DNA of 64,000 nucleotides from Apostichopus japonicus. Lineage: Eukaryota; Echinodermata; Holothuroidea; Aspidochirotida; Stichopodidae. The number at the start of each line of letters is the position of its first letter. Position 1 is the stretch's first letter. The translations under genes and the position numbers were made by a program. The notes under the pieces are model-generated. The model saw only the letters and a program-made list of their open reading frames with translations. It made no database searches and was not told the origin of the DNA. The stretch lies in contig NC_092571.1 in assembly GCF_037975245.1 (NCBI RefSeq), forward strand, positions 22,861,917 to 22,925,916, read 5' to 3'. Positions 1 to 14,504 of this stretch are shown here, piece after piece.

Positions 1-1499
1 ACATAACTCCCTGGTAATACCAAATGTATTGGTACATACCTTTGATTGACCTTCGAAGTTTAAGTTTCAGAGTTCAAGTAAAATTGTCAAAGAGTGAAAA
101 AGAAATGTAAACTTGCATAAAAAGAAGCCCACTATAGGTCTATAGTATAAATTTTGTCCTAAGTTCCATGTCAATATCCTGGTTATAATATGTCCTTTGT
201 TTAGTCATGTAGTCTTTGTCTATATAGCCATTCACACCTTCTGTCCAAAAGTGAAATTGATATGAAATTTCACAGGCATTAAAGTTAGGGTCACACAGCA
301 TGTGATGGGAGGGTGACCAGCTGTAAAAGGTGAATTATCTGCTGGGTCTCATGGTGAAGTGTGAAACAGTAAATTAATGGGTAAAACCAATTTTGTCAGT
401 TGTTCTATCAAATTGGATGCAGTAGAGAGTAATTTGAATCACATTCAGTGAATTCATGTTATGTTTGTGACAACAATTAGTAAACTACATGCATCTCTGA
501 TGCATAAATTACTTTGGGAATCATGTAGTAAATTAACTTACATTATGATTATGCACAGACTTTTGACATGCCTGATTTTTGATGACAATGTCCTAAAAGA
601 GAAATGTGCCATGGTTATAAAAAAAAAAAAAACTGGTGTATTTTGTATTGCTGTTTGCTAATAAAAACAGTTCTTCTGAAATTTGCTAATATATATAAAT
701 TTGTCATAGTTTGTTCACTCTACATCTGTAGTATGTTGTGATATTAATTGCTATGAAAGGTTAGTTCTGATATTGTTTTTTGGTATTCCTTCAATGATAT
801 GATCTTCTTGGTAGTGAGGCAAGATGGAGAGGAACCTTAGAGGGGACAGAGTCTCAAATCAATGTTGAATTCGGTGTTGAATTACTCTGTTAAATGTCTG
901 ATAGCAGTGAGTGTGTGTAAACTAACCACAAGTGACATTATACAGTGCTAAGATCTACTATTTACAGTATTCTATATTGTAGACTTTACAGTATTCTGAT
1001 CTGTGATCAATGCTTATCAGAGACTTACTTTCCAATTCAGACAGTTAAACTGGTATACATAGCTTTGTATAGAATGTTCTTTGTTACAGACATATAAGCC
1101 TTCTCTGCTTCAGTTAATCTGTATATAAGGTCTGGAAGTAGCTATGATGCAATCAATTTATCTCCTTTTGTGTTAGTTCAGAGCATGTGTTAGTACCCAG
1201 GCTTAACTGTAACTGAACTCAAATTTAGTGAATGCACCGTACCCATGCATTGTCCTTAGGTATATCTAGGCTACATATATATATACAACTGAACTATGGT
1301 GGAATTTCTTTTCTTCTTGAGGTTATCTTAGCTGTATAGATAATCTGTTGGTGGGCTATATATTGCATACCTACAAAGTGAACATGGAAGCTGCAGTTTG
1401 ATGTTCATATGTATGTAGGCAACATGTAGTTTTTCGTGATACACATTTGACACAGGTAACATTGTCATGATCATACTGTCACATTGTCGATGTTACAGT

Positions 1500-1630
1500 A
1501 AGGTGACTGGGCATAATCACACAGTGACAGTCTCGATGTAAGGGGGCACGGGGGGGGGGGCTGAGAGTGGATCCAGTTGTTTGGTTGTGGTACCCAGGCT
1601 TTATCTTGGGTGACTTTTCTGAAAATAGTT
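1500..1630. repeat. dispersed repeat family, copy a
   Basis: Shares GTCTCGATGTAAGG, a G-rich tract, CAGTTGTTTGGTT and CATCTTGGGT-like blocks with copies at 25575-25660 and 25775-25920. It is probably an unclassified transposon fragment. Confidence 0.6.
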
Positions 1631-3740
1631 TACACAGTGTAGTTTGCTTTATAATGTACATTGTACAGTTCTGTGCCTATCTACACTTTTTGGCCCCCTT
1701 TCGTCACTGACCCTCATGTGCAGTTTATATTCTTTTGAGAATCGGCTACTGCATGCACATGTATAGAAACTGTTGTCATGGTTACAGTCTTGTTGCAAGT
1801 GGACTTTTCTAATTGCTAAGTTTTCTTAAAAATGTATCAATAGGCTTTGTCTACACTTGAACAGCTGAATTACCTGCATATCTGTTTCACATACTGTATG
1901 TTAATTACTGTGTGGTATATAGGTCCTCTTAATAGTGTATAAGATCTACGGCTCCTTCATGTGTAAATCTTCCTTCTACCTGGCAATCTCGGCCTTGTCG
2001 GACAATTACTACATTGAGAACTTTATTAGAAGTGACCTATCACATGTACGACATTCGTTGCCGAAAGGTAGACTTCTTCATCTAACTAGTACCGATCCCC
2101 GTGCAATTTGTCCCAAGCTGCACCTCTCCTTAGCTGTATGTTAAAAATCCCTCTTAGTATATTCTTCCTCAAATAGAGATACCTGCTATTCAAATTCCCC
2201 TGGCAGCACCCGCTGAGGATCTCAAGACCTCTTTCACATGATTGGACCCATGGGACAGCATGAATGGCCGAGCCCAGCTTATGCATTGTGCACCCGTAAT
2301 TGGACCATTTACTGTTCAGCAGCAACAAAAGGATTTGCAAAGCCACAATAACATTAGCAAGTTACAGAGCCCCTCCACATTCTTCAAAGTGAGACTAAGT
2401 TTGTTTGAAGTTGGTATTTACAGCTTTGAATGGCTTTGTACCCCCGGGTGGAATATGTGTGAATGTCGCTGCAAGCGGCTATTTTAGTTACAAAAAGTGT
2501 TGAGATCTGTGGATCACTGTAATATATTCTGTATGCATAAAGTCAAAGCAGTCTAGAATTGTTAAGTTTTATTGTAACGAGTCCCAATGCGCCTGCCTGG
2601 AAGAGAGGAGAATGTTCCGAGGAGCAGCTGGAAAGCTTGTACACAATAAACAAAATTTGGGCATGCTATTTATTTCAACGTTGTGTCTTAACTCTCAAAA
2701 GACCTATAGTGTTGGTCTTGTGTTAACATATTGACTTGTTTAAGTACAGACTGCAGTGTACCTGGAAACACAAACTTTTGCATTAACTCACAAGGAGTTT
2801 GCACAACCAGTAGTAGAGGTTACGTTGGTCATAACTTTTGCAAATGAAAATATCATATAAAATCAGTTTAAATCTGTGGGATGCAAAGTTTTCTGTACTG
2901 GATGAAAGTGTGTTAACAAGTCACTTTAATAGTGTGAACCCAAATCGTTGTCAACCCCATAGGTCTTATGAAATGAGCTGAGGTGTATCTGATTATAATT
3001 CCTAGCTCATGATGTGACAAACAATTAAACCACTGTGACACCAAAACCAACTAAACATTAAAATGACTACACCTTTATACACTTGGATAGCAGTCTATAG
3101 TCATAATGCAATGACTGAATTTCCTTCCCCCTTCCCCTCCCCCCCAAAAATTTGAAGTGTCTCCAATCCAGTGTTCAAACCTACACACATGTGCAACAGT
3201 GCCTAGTATAGATTTTGTCACTTTCTATATCTTACAATGTATATATATTTTTTTGTGCACGAAGGTGTGTGTGTGCAATTGTGTTAAGCAAACGTCTATA
3301 GACACTACATGTACAGAATATCCGACCTTGCTACATGCGTAGGATTTCTGTCTCTTTATCAGTTCCCTGGTTGAATGAATCCCAAAAAAAAATCCACTTT
3401 TTTGATAACCATTTTTTTTTCCTTTTGTAAAGAATTTGGAACTGTGACTTTTGGAAGCAAGACTGGCTTCTGTGTGATATCCTTTTGTTGTAGGGTTTGC
3501 CATTAAACTTTGTCGGTCGGGTTGATATACTAAAAGGAAGAAAAAAGCGTGGGACCAGCATATCGACCACCTTTGTAATGTTTGGTACTCCATTCAGAAG
3601 TTTTACTTACTCTGCACAAGTCTTTGAAATCAATTACAAGACCATCTTTGAACTTGTTCAGATCCATCAAAATGTCAAATCTATCAAAAAGTTTACTGAA
3701 GACTCATTTTTTCTGTTCTGCACATTTCAATCTTGGTGTT

Positions 3741-3814
3741 TCCACTTTGTGAAGCGCCATGGGCAGTGAAGTGGCGCTACCAGAATCTACATTATTGTTA
3801 TTATTATTATTATC
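3741..3814 (-). repeat. GCGC short element with TTA tail
   Basis: ACTTTGTGAAGCGCCATGGG, then GTGGCGCTA and a TTATTATTATT run. It resembles the other GCGC/TATATA elements in this window (32711, 40771, 41461). Confidence 0.5.
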
Positions 3815-6800
3815 TTTATGCATATAAAATCTGTATATAGTTAGCAGTTACATATACATATTTGCATAGAAACAAACTGCAAGTGATAGATAAAACATTT
3901 GATACATTATGATGATGTTGTTGTTGTTGTTGTCTGGCCATAAATTATAGTTGAACTGTAAATGAGAAATAATGAATATGAAATTGATATCGATATAAAT
4001 GATCGGACAGTATGCATATGTTCAGCTCAGGTGCATTTTTTGTGGAGTTAAATGAGCTCCCTTTCACACACAGTGTGTAGAAGAGAGGTCTGTATACACA
4101 CTGACACACTGGTAGCTCCCTGCATATATATACGTATATATACCCCACTAATTCCACTTTCTGTGTGCAAAAGTTTTCCTATCACCCTAGAACCATCTCA
4201 CCAGTGCTTCTCCAGTTTCACAGGGTAATTTTTAATGGTTCCTTTGGTATTATGTAAGAGCTTGAAAGGTAAAAAAAAAGGAAAGTGCATTATGTCAGGT
4301 ATGCAACAGCCCTGAAGGTGAAGTTGTAAGCAAATCTCCTTCTGTTTTTTAGGGTGTCTTTGTCCCTGTTGTCATGGTGATGGCATTAACCAATCCAATG
4401 GACAGACCTCTACTGTGTGGAGAGATAGTGATAAGACCAATTGGACCTATTATCCTCACTTAGCCCTATTTGAAACTCAAACTAAATTGGATTTGTTTAA
4501 AAACCTCATAATGGTTTGGTGATGGTTTAGGTAAGGGCCCCTATTAAAGTCTTTACTTTGTAGACTTTATGGAGAGGTTCTATGGGCCTTAATTTAACCA
4601 GTTAATCATGGCTAAACCTTTGGGGGAGCCTATAACTGTCAAGAGTTGTTGATATTTTGAGATTGGTTGAATTGTAGTGGGACAGTTGAGCTGATGGGTT
4701 GCCATTTTGTTTACATTTTCTACATACATGTTAAATTTAAGCTTTTTCAATTTCACCAACCACTCTTTTCGTTTATAATTAGTGTATGTACAGTTCATGT
4801 GCAAAAAGCAAAGGGTAATAAAATGTGTATGGCTAAGAAAATGATCAATATCAATTTAATCGTACTGTATGTCTGCTTTAAGAGCAAATATGAGCAACTC
4901 AGGAATAAAGAGTTTAAGGGGGTCATAGGAAGAAATTTGTGTATAGAGTGGGAGGGGTGAAAGTGGACATGGTGAGGAAGGGGTGGGAAGAGGGAAAGGG
5001 TAGGGGTGTCAAGGGATGATGTAGAAGGGGGAAAAGAAAGAGAAAATTGGAGGGAAACGGGCATGGGGAGGGAGCATGGGAGCTGAGGGGATAAAGTTCA
5101 GTAAGATGGGTGTATAGCAGACGCCTGATGTGTCCATAAATTTACTCTCTACCTTCATACTGAATCAAATTAATCTGAGCAAATTTATCCATCATCCAAT
5201 ATTGGTCTATGAGATACTAGGGATACTTTCTCAAAATTTTATTCCAATTGGAGCATATCAAAATTAGTTCCTTCAGGCAAAAGACTGAAGAATATGAACA
5301 AACCTTATGACATCATCCAGTCACGTATATCCTGGACATTTTTTTGGGGATTGCCTCCTTTATTTGCAATGTTATTACTGTAATAGAGATGAGAATTGTG
5401 TAAAATAGCTTGAATAAGAGATGTTTACATTCTTGGCATGACCTGAACCTGGCACTGTTTTCCTTGTCAACATTCTTTACCTGCACATACTGAATATATG
5501 ACAACGAAGGACACCCAGAGGGAATGCCCCATGACACAACTTGATTTCTCTTAAATGGTGGAGCAAAGATTTTTCTTCATCAAATGTTCGTGACAAAATG
5601 GATTAATTGATTTTGCAGAGATTTGCATTTATGCTGAAGACTTGAGCAAGTCTAAATATGTTACTGCATATCATCAAGCCCACACATGTGCTCCTTGTTA
5701 ATGTATTGCTTGCTTTTATTACCGGGTGTCTTATTTTTTCTTTAATGCATGAGATGGGCTTTGCAGATACAGACTCTAAAATATTGAAACTCTTAACAAG
5801 ATATAATAATGGGATTGGTTTCAGTGTCAACACTTGTTAACCTTGAAAATATGAAAATATGAAAAGTAAACAAAGAGAAAGCTAAAGGTTTCAGATCCAA
5901 GTGGTGCGAGGACTTCACAGATTACAAAATGACAGCTACCAGACAAGGCAATCTTTAAACTAGGAAACAGTGTCTCTCGATATCTTCACAAAGGTGAAGC
6001 TTAAAGGTCGCCGTCATGTAAGCCAAAGATGATCCTTAGGTTTGTGTCTCCTTAAATGTTGTCCTTCAGTCAGGGCGGCTTGGGTAGAGGAGGGGTTGGG
6101 GGGGGGAAGGGTGGAGTTCAGCCAAAGTGCAAGGGTTTATATGTTACCTAACATTTGACAAGTTAAATAGAGCATTATTCATCCTTCCCAGGGATATGGA
6201 AATTTGTATTCACGCCCAGAAGACCAGATGGAATTCCTGCGGGCAGATTATAGTACTGTGAATTATTGGTTGTGCAAGCAAATTCCTGTAATGGAGATTT
6301 GGTTTGCAAATGCTGAATCTAACATATGTATTGAAGCTTTCTTAATGAGGGCATATTCCTTTCAGTACGATGCAAAAGATGTTTAACATTCTAACAAAGA
6401 GTGATTAAGTTTAAGGCCATTCAGATCCCAGTGGCAGTATGACACACAAATTCACAACATGACAGGACGTCCAAGACCGTAACACTTTAAAACTAGGATA
6501 ATTCTTTCAATTGAGGCAAGATATTTTTCGTTGCACTTGGTGGAGTTTGTAGTGCCTCACTAAAATCTCTATCACACTACAGTAGCTAAACATGGTAGAG
6601 TAGCTAGCTTTATGTCTTCTTGTGATTTCATGGTTTTATGTGTCTCTCTGTCTCTCTGCGTGTCTATGTGTGTGTGTGTGTTTTCTCAACACAATCAGTC
6701 CTAAGTAATCAACTTGTTTTGCCATTTGAAACTGAACATGCGAATATAAAACCAAGAATGAACTGGGCAGCTAACGTTCCGTCTTATTAAGTCGGTGTCG

Positions 6801-7120
6801 GGTGAAAGCAGTCCTAATTTCCCAGTGACGCTATTCCCGTTAGACCCGCTGTGCTGACATTTTATGGAGGCATATATGACTCTTAGAATGTTTACCAATC
6901 TTGGAAACTATACATTTACCAGATCTAGAAAAAAGAGAGGTTTTAGTGGATTAACTTGTTCCAGACACTGGAAGGAATACTCTAATAAAGTAAAGGAGGG
7001 CAGTAGAGTTCTTAAAGCAGTGGTCTGGGTTTGGTTGATAATTTAATGAAACCCACTGTGTAATTATGCAAAGAAAAGACTAATTGATCAAATAAAAGAC
7101 ATATCGTAGTGGATTTATCC

Positions 7121-10100
7121 CTAAATGGAAGTTAAACGAGTCATTAATGAATTATAATTAAATTTCGTTTTAGTTTTTGTTCGTACTTGATTCGTTATAA
7201 GTAATATAGCATAGTTAGGAAAGGAAGTAAAGAAAGAAGGAAAAGAAAAAAAAACAAGGTAATAAAACAAAGGAAAGGAAAAGAAAAGACAAAGGAAAAG
7301 AAAAGACAAAGGAAAAGAAAAGAAAAGACAAAAGGAAAGAAAACAAAAGCCAAAACACAAAAGGGAAACAATAGACAAAACTGTGTGTACCACCAACGTA
7401 CTACACAATGTAACGTAAAAACCAATCAAAGTAAAAGTTTTTCTTATGGCTCAGACACATTAATTGTTATTAATTAGACTCCTTTGTTTTAATTAGTTCA
7501 TTAATTGAGATCAAAGCTGACTCATAATAGTCAATTAGCCTCCTGAAGTTGACAGTTCTGCCAGCTTAGTGAATTAATACACTAAATACAGCGTGTCTGG
7601 TATTTGTAACAAGAAGGTCCATAAATGTATCCAGCATAGTGCAAACACATCCAACCTCTAAGACTCGAATTGGGGCTTTCCACTCTTTAGGTAATAGGGT
7701 TAACGAACTGGGCCATGGACACAAGATCCAGAGGTTCAAAAGTAGGAAAGGGAGGCAGTCATCCCATTGTACCGTTGTACGGCTTTGCCACCTACATCGA
7801 AGGATACTTTACAGCCCGCCCTCTTTAGTGACATAGTCCCCTTTACTGTACTCTAGAGATCAATCGTAACGCTATCGGACCTGTTACGTATAAGATGTGT
7901 ATGTGTATGTGTCTGTGTGTGTGTGTGCTTCTCAGTGCAACTTTGCGTGTGACGTATAGATGCATTTACCAAAGCATAATGCGGAACGACAAATAATAGC
8001 CCACATCCAGTGTAAAAGTTTTTAACTATTTATCCAAAGTTGTTAAATGTGAAGTCTGTTATAACAATAACTGTTACAGGAATTGTCCCATAATTACATC
8101 AATTGTAATATTGTTGGTCGACTCTACCAGAGCCCTTTGTGATAATTTCTCTGTACATCCTGTCATATGTTGATGTAGGAAACGGGGTAAATGGGTTAAG
8201 TCCTGGATTCTACTAGAAGGTAATTGCGTAGAATTGTAAATTTCCATTCTACCTTTACTCTACTGTGACTATCTAGTTGAGAATGAGATTAATACTAGTC
8301 AGGATTGTACCTAGACTTTGCTGGGGGTGATTTTCTGGGGGTTGGGGGGGGGAGAAGGACAGGCAGAACATATTTCGTAAAAATATAATTTTTTTCTGAG
8401 AATTGTTTTGGACGGTGACAGACAGATATTTGGACCACCTGGGCCCCCTGTCCCTCCCCCAGGGCTATACCACTGATCCAAGTGATATTCTTTGTGTGGA
8501 TGTAGTCTAACCTTGTAATAGTTAGTAATACTGACAATGAACCAGGGCTGATCTGTTAAAAAAGTTTGCTTTTCCTAAAATTCTCCACTCTGTGTCAATT
8601 TAAAGGAAGGATAACGTTCGAATGTTCATGTTGGACAACTTCAACAAACCCAGTGGGCCAGTAGTATCCAGTACAAACTGTGGAGGAGTACTTTTAATAC
8701 ACTTCTACACTGAAGTAAACAGAATTGCCACCGAATTATTGCACTACTTCTTCAAAGGATTTAAATAAATAACAATTTAATGTGTTATAGGAGATCTCAT
8801 ACTACTACATTAATGTTTCCACTGCACTCATTAACATTGCAACCATTTAACCATTCCCAACATTCTGTAAACGGCTTTTGAAAGACTTCCTTTACTCATT
8901 ATTTGAAGTAGTTTAACTACTTTACCATAGCCTTGATCTCTGCCCCCTTCCTCGACTTTGGCAATATCCGCAGAAATATGGCATGGATTAAAGTAAACAA
9001 AGAAAGAAAGAACAAAAACAAGAGCTGATTTTGTAACATTGAAAATTGTGAACACATATTGCATTTGTTGTGTCTTTTATCAATGGACTAAAATTTGACT
9101 CACAATTTCTCAAAGCCCAGCCAGCGTCTGCGCGCCTTTTAATTTTTTTGATTATCAGATTCCCATCGAGTTTTACCCTCCCCTTGAAGTTTCGACATTG
9201 CTTATTCTGTGCTCTCTTTGACACCTCTTATCATTGATTGCATAGGCAGGAAGTGCCAGTTTCTCTTTCAAAGGATTTCTATGCATTATCTCTCCTTACA
9301 AGGACAATGGTCCCTGTCAGCCGGGCAGGAGAAAGTCCTTTGATTATTTTTTTCTTCACAATTGAACGGACTGACTTTATGGGTGGCCAACGTTTATCGA
9401 GTTTGGCGTACGGTGCAGTGAGCAATATATCCTCGGCTTTCCCACAATTGGTTATTCGTCTAGAGTCAGTTGGAGGGAAAAATTTCAGAAGGAAATTTAC
9501 ACCTTTCGTATTAAATCTCGTTGATCAGAGGCGTGCCTGGATGAGACACTTTTGCATGATTTTTAAAAGAACTTCTATCACTACCTGAGAAAAGAATTCT
9601 GAGAGTTTGATTTAAATATGAAATGACCCACAATTATTAATGCATAGCCTAGTTTTAATATAGGCCTCATTTTCACTGAATTTCTCCTAATATCAAGCCC
9701 TCTCTGTTTTGTTATGATATTATGGAGTGGTTGGTTTAAAAAAAATGATACTTTGAAGTTGGAATTTGCAAATGTCATCCATGAAGAAAATCCCTTTTCA
9801 TAGTTTAGAAGGGTTTTCTCATCATACAGATATCTGTAATGCAACTTTTATTGAATTTATCTTGGTATTTAAATGACAGTTATATAATTCTATAAAAATG
9901 CAGTTGTTTTCGCTATAATTGATAGGCATTTTACGCTTCATACTGTCAGAAAGAAAAGTCAGACTGCAAATTTCCCTTTTACCTTTGTGTGATAATATAT
10001 AATATATATGTATACCAATATGACATGTCTTTGGGATGAATCTATTATCATCTTTAACACAGGGTGGTTGATGTACTATGTTATTGCTCCCTAATTGATG

Positions 10101-13100
10101 TGAATTTGCTTTCATTCCTTGCCCTATAAAAAGGCCAAAAACTTTACCCATCATTTCGTTCATAATCATTTCCATTACCTCTTGGATAGGTCCAACGCCC
10201 TTGTTCCTACCTATCTATGGATGCATGGTTCTGCCATATTTACACCCCTCTCTCTCTACCAGCTAGACCGCACAATGATCACATAGTGTTTATGTGTGTG
10301 GATTGGATGATGAGTCATATCACGTGACCTCACACCAGGTCAACATGACCTCAAACATGAGAAGGTACCATGTGGTTAAAGATACCCTTGGGGCAGGTTT
10401 CAGCTCCATTTAGTATTTATTTACTCAATCTGTCTGGTGGTGGCACTTCAATTTAAGGTCATTACTCCATTGTTGGGTAAACAGAGATGCAACATTTACA
10501 TTCTAATTTGTGACAATTATAGCCTATCCATTGAGAACTGTTTGCAAGTTTGGATGGCTGTACAAATAACCCATGCTGGGCTAGAAGGGTTTGGAAACTC
10601 CCTCCAGGTCATGGAACTAGTATAGAATTTCTATATTTGGAAAAGATTTCACTAGCAGTGGTTTTAGCTGAAGTTATCCAGCTACCAAATTACCACCTCA
10701 GATTTCTTTGCACTGTGTTAGGATAGAGTCCTGCATATTTACAAGCTAAGTCCGATCGTGGAAAATGAACAAGTGTAAAGCATCTTTTTACGAGGTGGGA
10801 AATCCCTTTCCAATGGCAGCACATATTTATCTTGTGTATGTCTGGTGAAGAGTTATTATTTTCAATACCCAAGGGAAAACCCATTACAGAGGGACAAAAG
10901 TGTCCATGCCATATAACATTCATTGAGAACACTTGTGTTATATGTGGGGAATTGTGATTTTTGTCCTCAGAATGTGCTACGTATTACAGAAGGTACACTT
11001 AGGGACTGGCAAATGGAACAGTAGTTATTCTTGCCATTTTAGAATGTATTTAGACCCAAGTTGTATGCAAGCCTTAAGTACATTCATCCTCTGTGAAATG
11101 TGACAAACACCAACTGGTGTTATTTTCTTAACAACATTTCAGTTAATAACAGAACAGGCATACAAGTGTAATCTAGTCGACATATCCTTTCTATTTCTTT
11201 GTCATGCATTTGAAAAAAAAGAAAGAAAAGAAAACAGGTGAAAGTGACAACTTAAAATGTTAATACAATATTTTTTGTTCTTGCTATATAATATAATTTA
11301 ATATAAATAATAACTTAAATTTTCATTGAACACATACCATGTGAGATTGACATCACTGTAGTACCTGACCGATCTATACGTATTCCTTATCCTTCAAATT
11401 TGTTTGTGGCATTCTAATATTTAATTCTGGGTCATTGTTTATGTACTCTAGTATGAGCATGCAATGCCACCATCATTATTAAAATTATATGCCTTCTCAG
11501 GAAGTTGCATATATGTATTATACCTGCTAGATCCTCACAAATACACTATCCTACCCACCAATCCCACGGCCACCCATCCCATGGTCTTGGATATATATAT
11601 CACCAGTGCATGCATGCTCTTAGAGTGGTAAGCAAGTACAGTATATATATGGTGTGTACATGTAGGGAAGATCTGTAGTGGCTACAGTTGTTATCAAATA
11701 TTCAGTTACACAGGACAACACAGGATTACAATGCTCTGTACAGATCTATTATTCAGCTGAAAGCTTTTGGTATTTAGTGACAGTCTAACTGTACAACTGT
11801 TTTGATTTCTTAAGGGCTTGAAAGAAAAATGTATTGTTTAATCCGCAGTGGCTTGTTCAAACACACACACACCGGCATAACCTCAATCAATGATGTATAT
11901 AAAGCCTGTATGCATTCTCTAAAGTTTGAGTCTTCTTGTTAGATGGGAGGGTATACATAGTACTGTATGATATAGAACTAATCAGCATGTCGATTCTGTC
12001 GATTGAAGTTGGAGGTAGAGGTGATGATTTGGAAGGAATGTGTTAGTGATTAATTAAGGTTGAGGGAAATGGAGGGACATTGGTTAAGGAGCTAGTCAGG
12101 GAAATTGCTTATAAGGGTGGGCATTTGGATGTGAGGTTAATTGGTAACTTGATTCAATTAATTGTTTAATTTGATTAATTTCATACTGGAAGGTTTGCCA
12201 GAAATTTTCTAAATAAAGCATTTAATATCAAAAGCTGAATTTTCTGAGAAATTTTAGAATGCAATGGTGGTTATCTAATACGATTAAAGAGACTTTACAC
12301 CCTAACCTCAAAAGTTGCTAAGTAGATCTGCTTTAAATTGTTATATTACTTTCAACTTTTCACAACATTTTTCTTTTTTCTGTACAAATAATGGGTTTCA
12401 TGGAGTTTGCAACTTTGAGAAAAAGTTAGTTTTCCTAGAGTTCAAAGTAGATCTATGGGAAAACTGACCATAAAATAAACTCACCCCAAATAGCAAGATT
12501 AAACCATTGACCTCAGCAATGTTTCAAAAGTGTTCCATCATAGTTATATATCCTGACCCTGTATGTGTTAAATTATTCACCATTATACCTCTTTAAGCAT
12601 TTGAATAGTTCTCTCCCCCCCTCTATCTCCCTTTCTCTATTTTTCCTCTCACTTTCACTTGATGAATGAATGTCACATTTTAGCCGAAGGTCTCTGATTG
12701 ATAAAGGTGAAAACATTGCTGCCATTGTTATACCGCAGTAATAGCGTTATCGCAACTCTTGTTTTGACTATCGTGTCCCTTTAATGGTTTTCTCTCGCCT
12801 GATTTAGGATATGGAGTGAGTTCTGTTTGATTGGATGGCATACCACTATCTATCTATCTTAAGGAATGGAACCTTTAAGTGAGAGCTGCCATAGAGTTTC
12901 TTCTTGTGTGGTAGATGAACCGTAAAACCGACATAAATTTTTTTGGGCCTGTGTATGTAGCTGGAGGTTGCTTTATATACAAGATTACGGAATTCCAACT
13001 TGATGGCTAAAATATATGGAAGCTGATCGAGATAAACTTTCTTCAGCAGAAGGGTGACATATTGTAATGGCAGAGATATATTTGATTGTGGTTTGAAGAG

Positions 13101-14116
13101 GATAATTATTAAATAAGAATGGTCTAACCTGTACAGGCTAGAAAATATGGTCAAAAGTCGTTAAGCCCAGACTGATAATTTCTCGTGTTTCTTACTTCCT
13201 TTAGAATACCCTATATTTGACTACAGGTAAATTAAGGTGAAAAATTGCAAACTAACACGATCATGAAAGCTGTTTTAAAGCTAAATACATTTTATGGTAA
13301 TATTCTTCATTTAAATGTTTTCTTAAAACAATTGAAATAATCATGCTACTCATATAATCAATCATTCACCCACCTTTCTCTTCTGTTTACGTAATTCCTG
13401 ATGATGTCATATATACTTTCATTTTGGGTATGTTAGCGACTTCGATCTATTGATTATTCTGGCGCCTCTCCAGATCTTACGAATTCTAATTTTGGTCAAC
13501 GATTTCCTATCTGGTTAGATCTATCAGTTAGCTATCAAAACTTCCATTTTGGATTCCAGTATCTTCCAGAGGAAAGAGTTGACCCAGTAAACCATCCCCT
13601 ATCTAGGCGTCGTCGTCCGTGCTTCCCGAGATTAATACAGGATCCAAGTTGTTTTAATTTGCGGTTGCTCTATAGGTCGGTACACTTTGCAAGTTATCAC
13701 TGTAACTCAATGTGGATAGGTATACAATATGCAGTCTGTACCACAGAGCCACTCTAATCCTACACTGGGGTCATCAGACTTTTACATGTTTCAACTCTGA
13801 AGAAGACAACTAAAACATTGTTCCTCTCGGGGTGATCATCTAAAATTTCTACTTTTGGGTGATGAACTACCCACATTTTATGACTGCGATTAACCTGTCC
13901 ATAAAATGCATCTAGATCTTGCTCCTGCTGCCAATAGATCTAAACAGAGGACATTCTTGCCTGAAAGACTCATCCATTTACATTCCACAGCGGAAAGTGA
14001 AGCCTACACTGTATATCTACTGGCCAGATTGTTATTTATACTAAATCCTTCTCAATTAGTTCTGTCCTATATGCCATAGATTACTTTTCCTTATCATGGA
14101 CCAGTCCAGCCCAGAG
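7121..14116. other. non-coding, no gene supported
   Basis: No convincing exon. It includes a purine-rich A/G stretch (7213-7345), GT repeats near 7895-7927, and a G-rich/C-rich block (8320-8475) whose right end (AGGGCTATACCACTG) looks like the terminus of a DNA transposon but lacks a matching partner. The 13430-14100 part is less AT-rich and resembles unique or old transposon DNA without a readable product. Confidence 0.55.
7213..7345. repeat. purine-rich low-complexity tract
   Basis: GGAAAAGAAAAGACAAA-type degenerate repeats. Phe/Ser-rich minus-strand open frames across it are artefacts. Confidence 0.8.
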
Positions 14117-14504
14117 AAGTGGCGGAGCTAGGGGTATTCAAGCGGGGCGAGAATGGTCTGTAGGGGCGCTTTCGACACTATCTAAGCGGAGCGCCAGCAC
14201 AGGTTGGCGCGGAGGGTACAGAAATTTTTTGAGTAAAGATACTCCCTAGATCGCCGGAAATGACTCTTTCCGGGCCTTGCTAATTTGTAGATAAATGAAG
14301 AATAAATAGCTGTTAGAGCATTTTGTCAGAAAATTACACCAACAAAATATGACAAATGTCAATAGGTAGATGAGAGCGCAATAGAAAAGTCAATAATCGC
14401 GAATAAGTAAAAAGTGGTAAAAAGCTGAAAAGGGCGCCAGCAGTCCATTTGAGTCCGTCAGGGAGGGCGTTCGCCCCCCTGACTGTATGGACGCTCCGCC
14501 ACTG
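14117..14504 (+). mobile_element. non-autonomous hAT-like element (MITE), copy 1
   Basis: A 388-bp element bounded by 12-bp terminal inverted repeats, AAGTGGCGGAGC on the left and GCTCCGCCACTG on the right (one mismatch), and by 8-bp flanks GCCCAGAG and GTCCAGAG (7 of 8 identical). An 8-bp target duplication and CAGTG-type termini are typical of hAT transposons. It encodes no transposase. A second copy lies inverted at 39644-40030. Confidence 0.8.

Larger units (their letters stand above)
1..7120. other. non-coding, no gene supported
   Basis: AT-rich DNA with frequent stops in all frames. No open frame has splice sites and family resemblance. It contains one copy of a dispersed repeat (1500-1630), a GCGC short element with a TTA tail (3741-3814), a TG/CT microsatellite near 6640-6685 and several G tracts. 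It may be agrin 5' intron or intergenic DNA; the sequence does not decide. Confidence 0.6.

Noticed and set aside
3225-3593. Minus-strand open frame of 122 codons as a retroelement fragment
   Set aside because: No reverse-transcriptase or nuclease motif can be read in it; a competing frame overlaps it and part of it crosses A/T homopolymers.
7121-7429. Phe/Ser/Leu-rich minus-strand open frames resembling membrane proteins
   Set aside because: They come from a purine-rich low-complexity tract; two overlapping frames show the same bias.
8320-8475. DNA transposon with CAGTGGTATAGCC-type end
   Set aside because: One terminus looks right but no matching inverted terminus or target duplication could be found.
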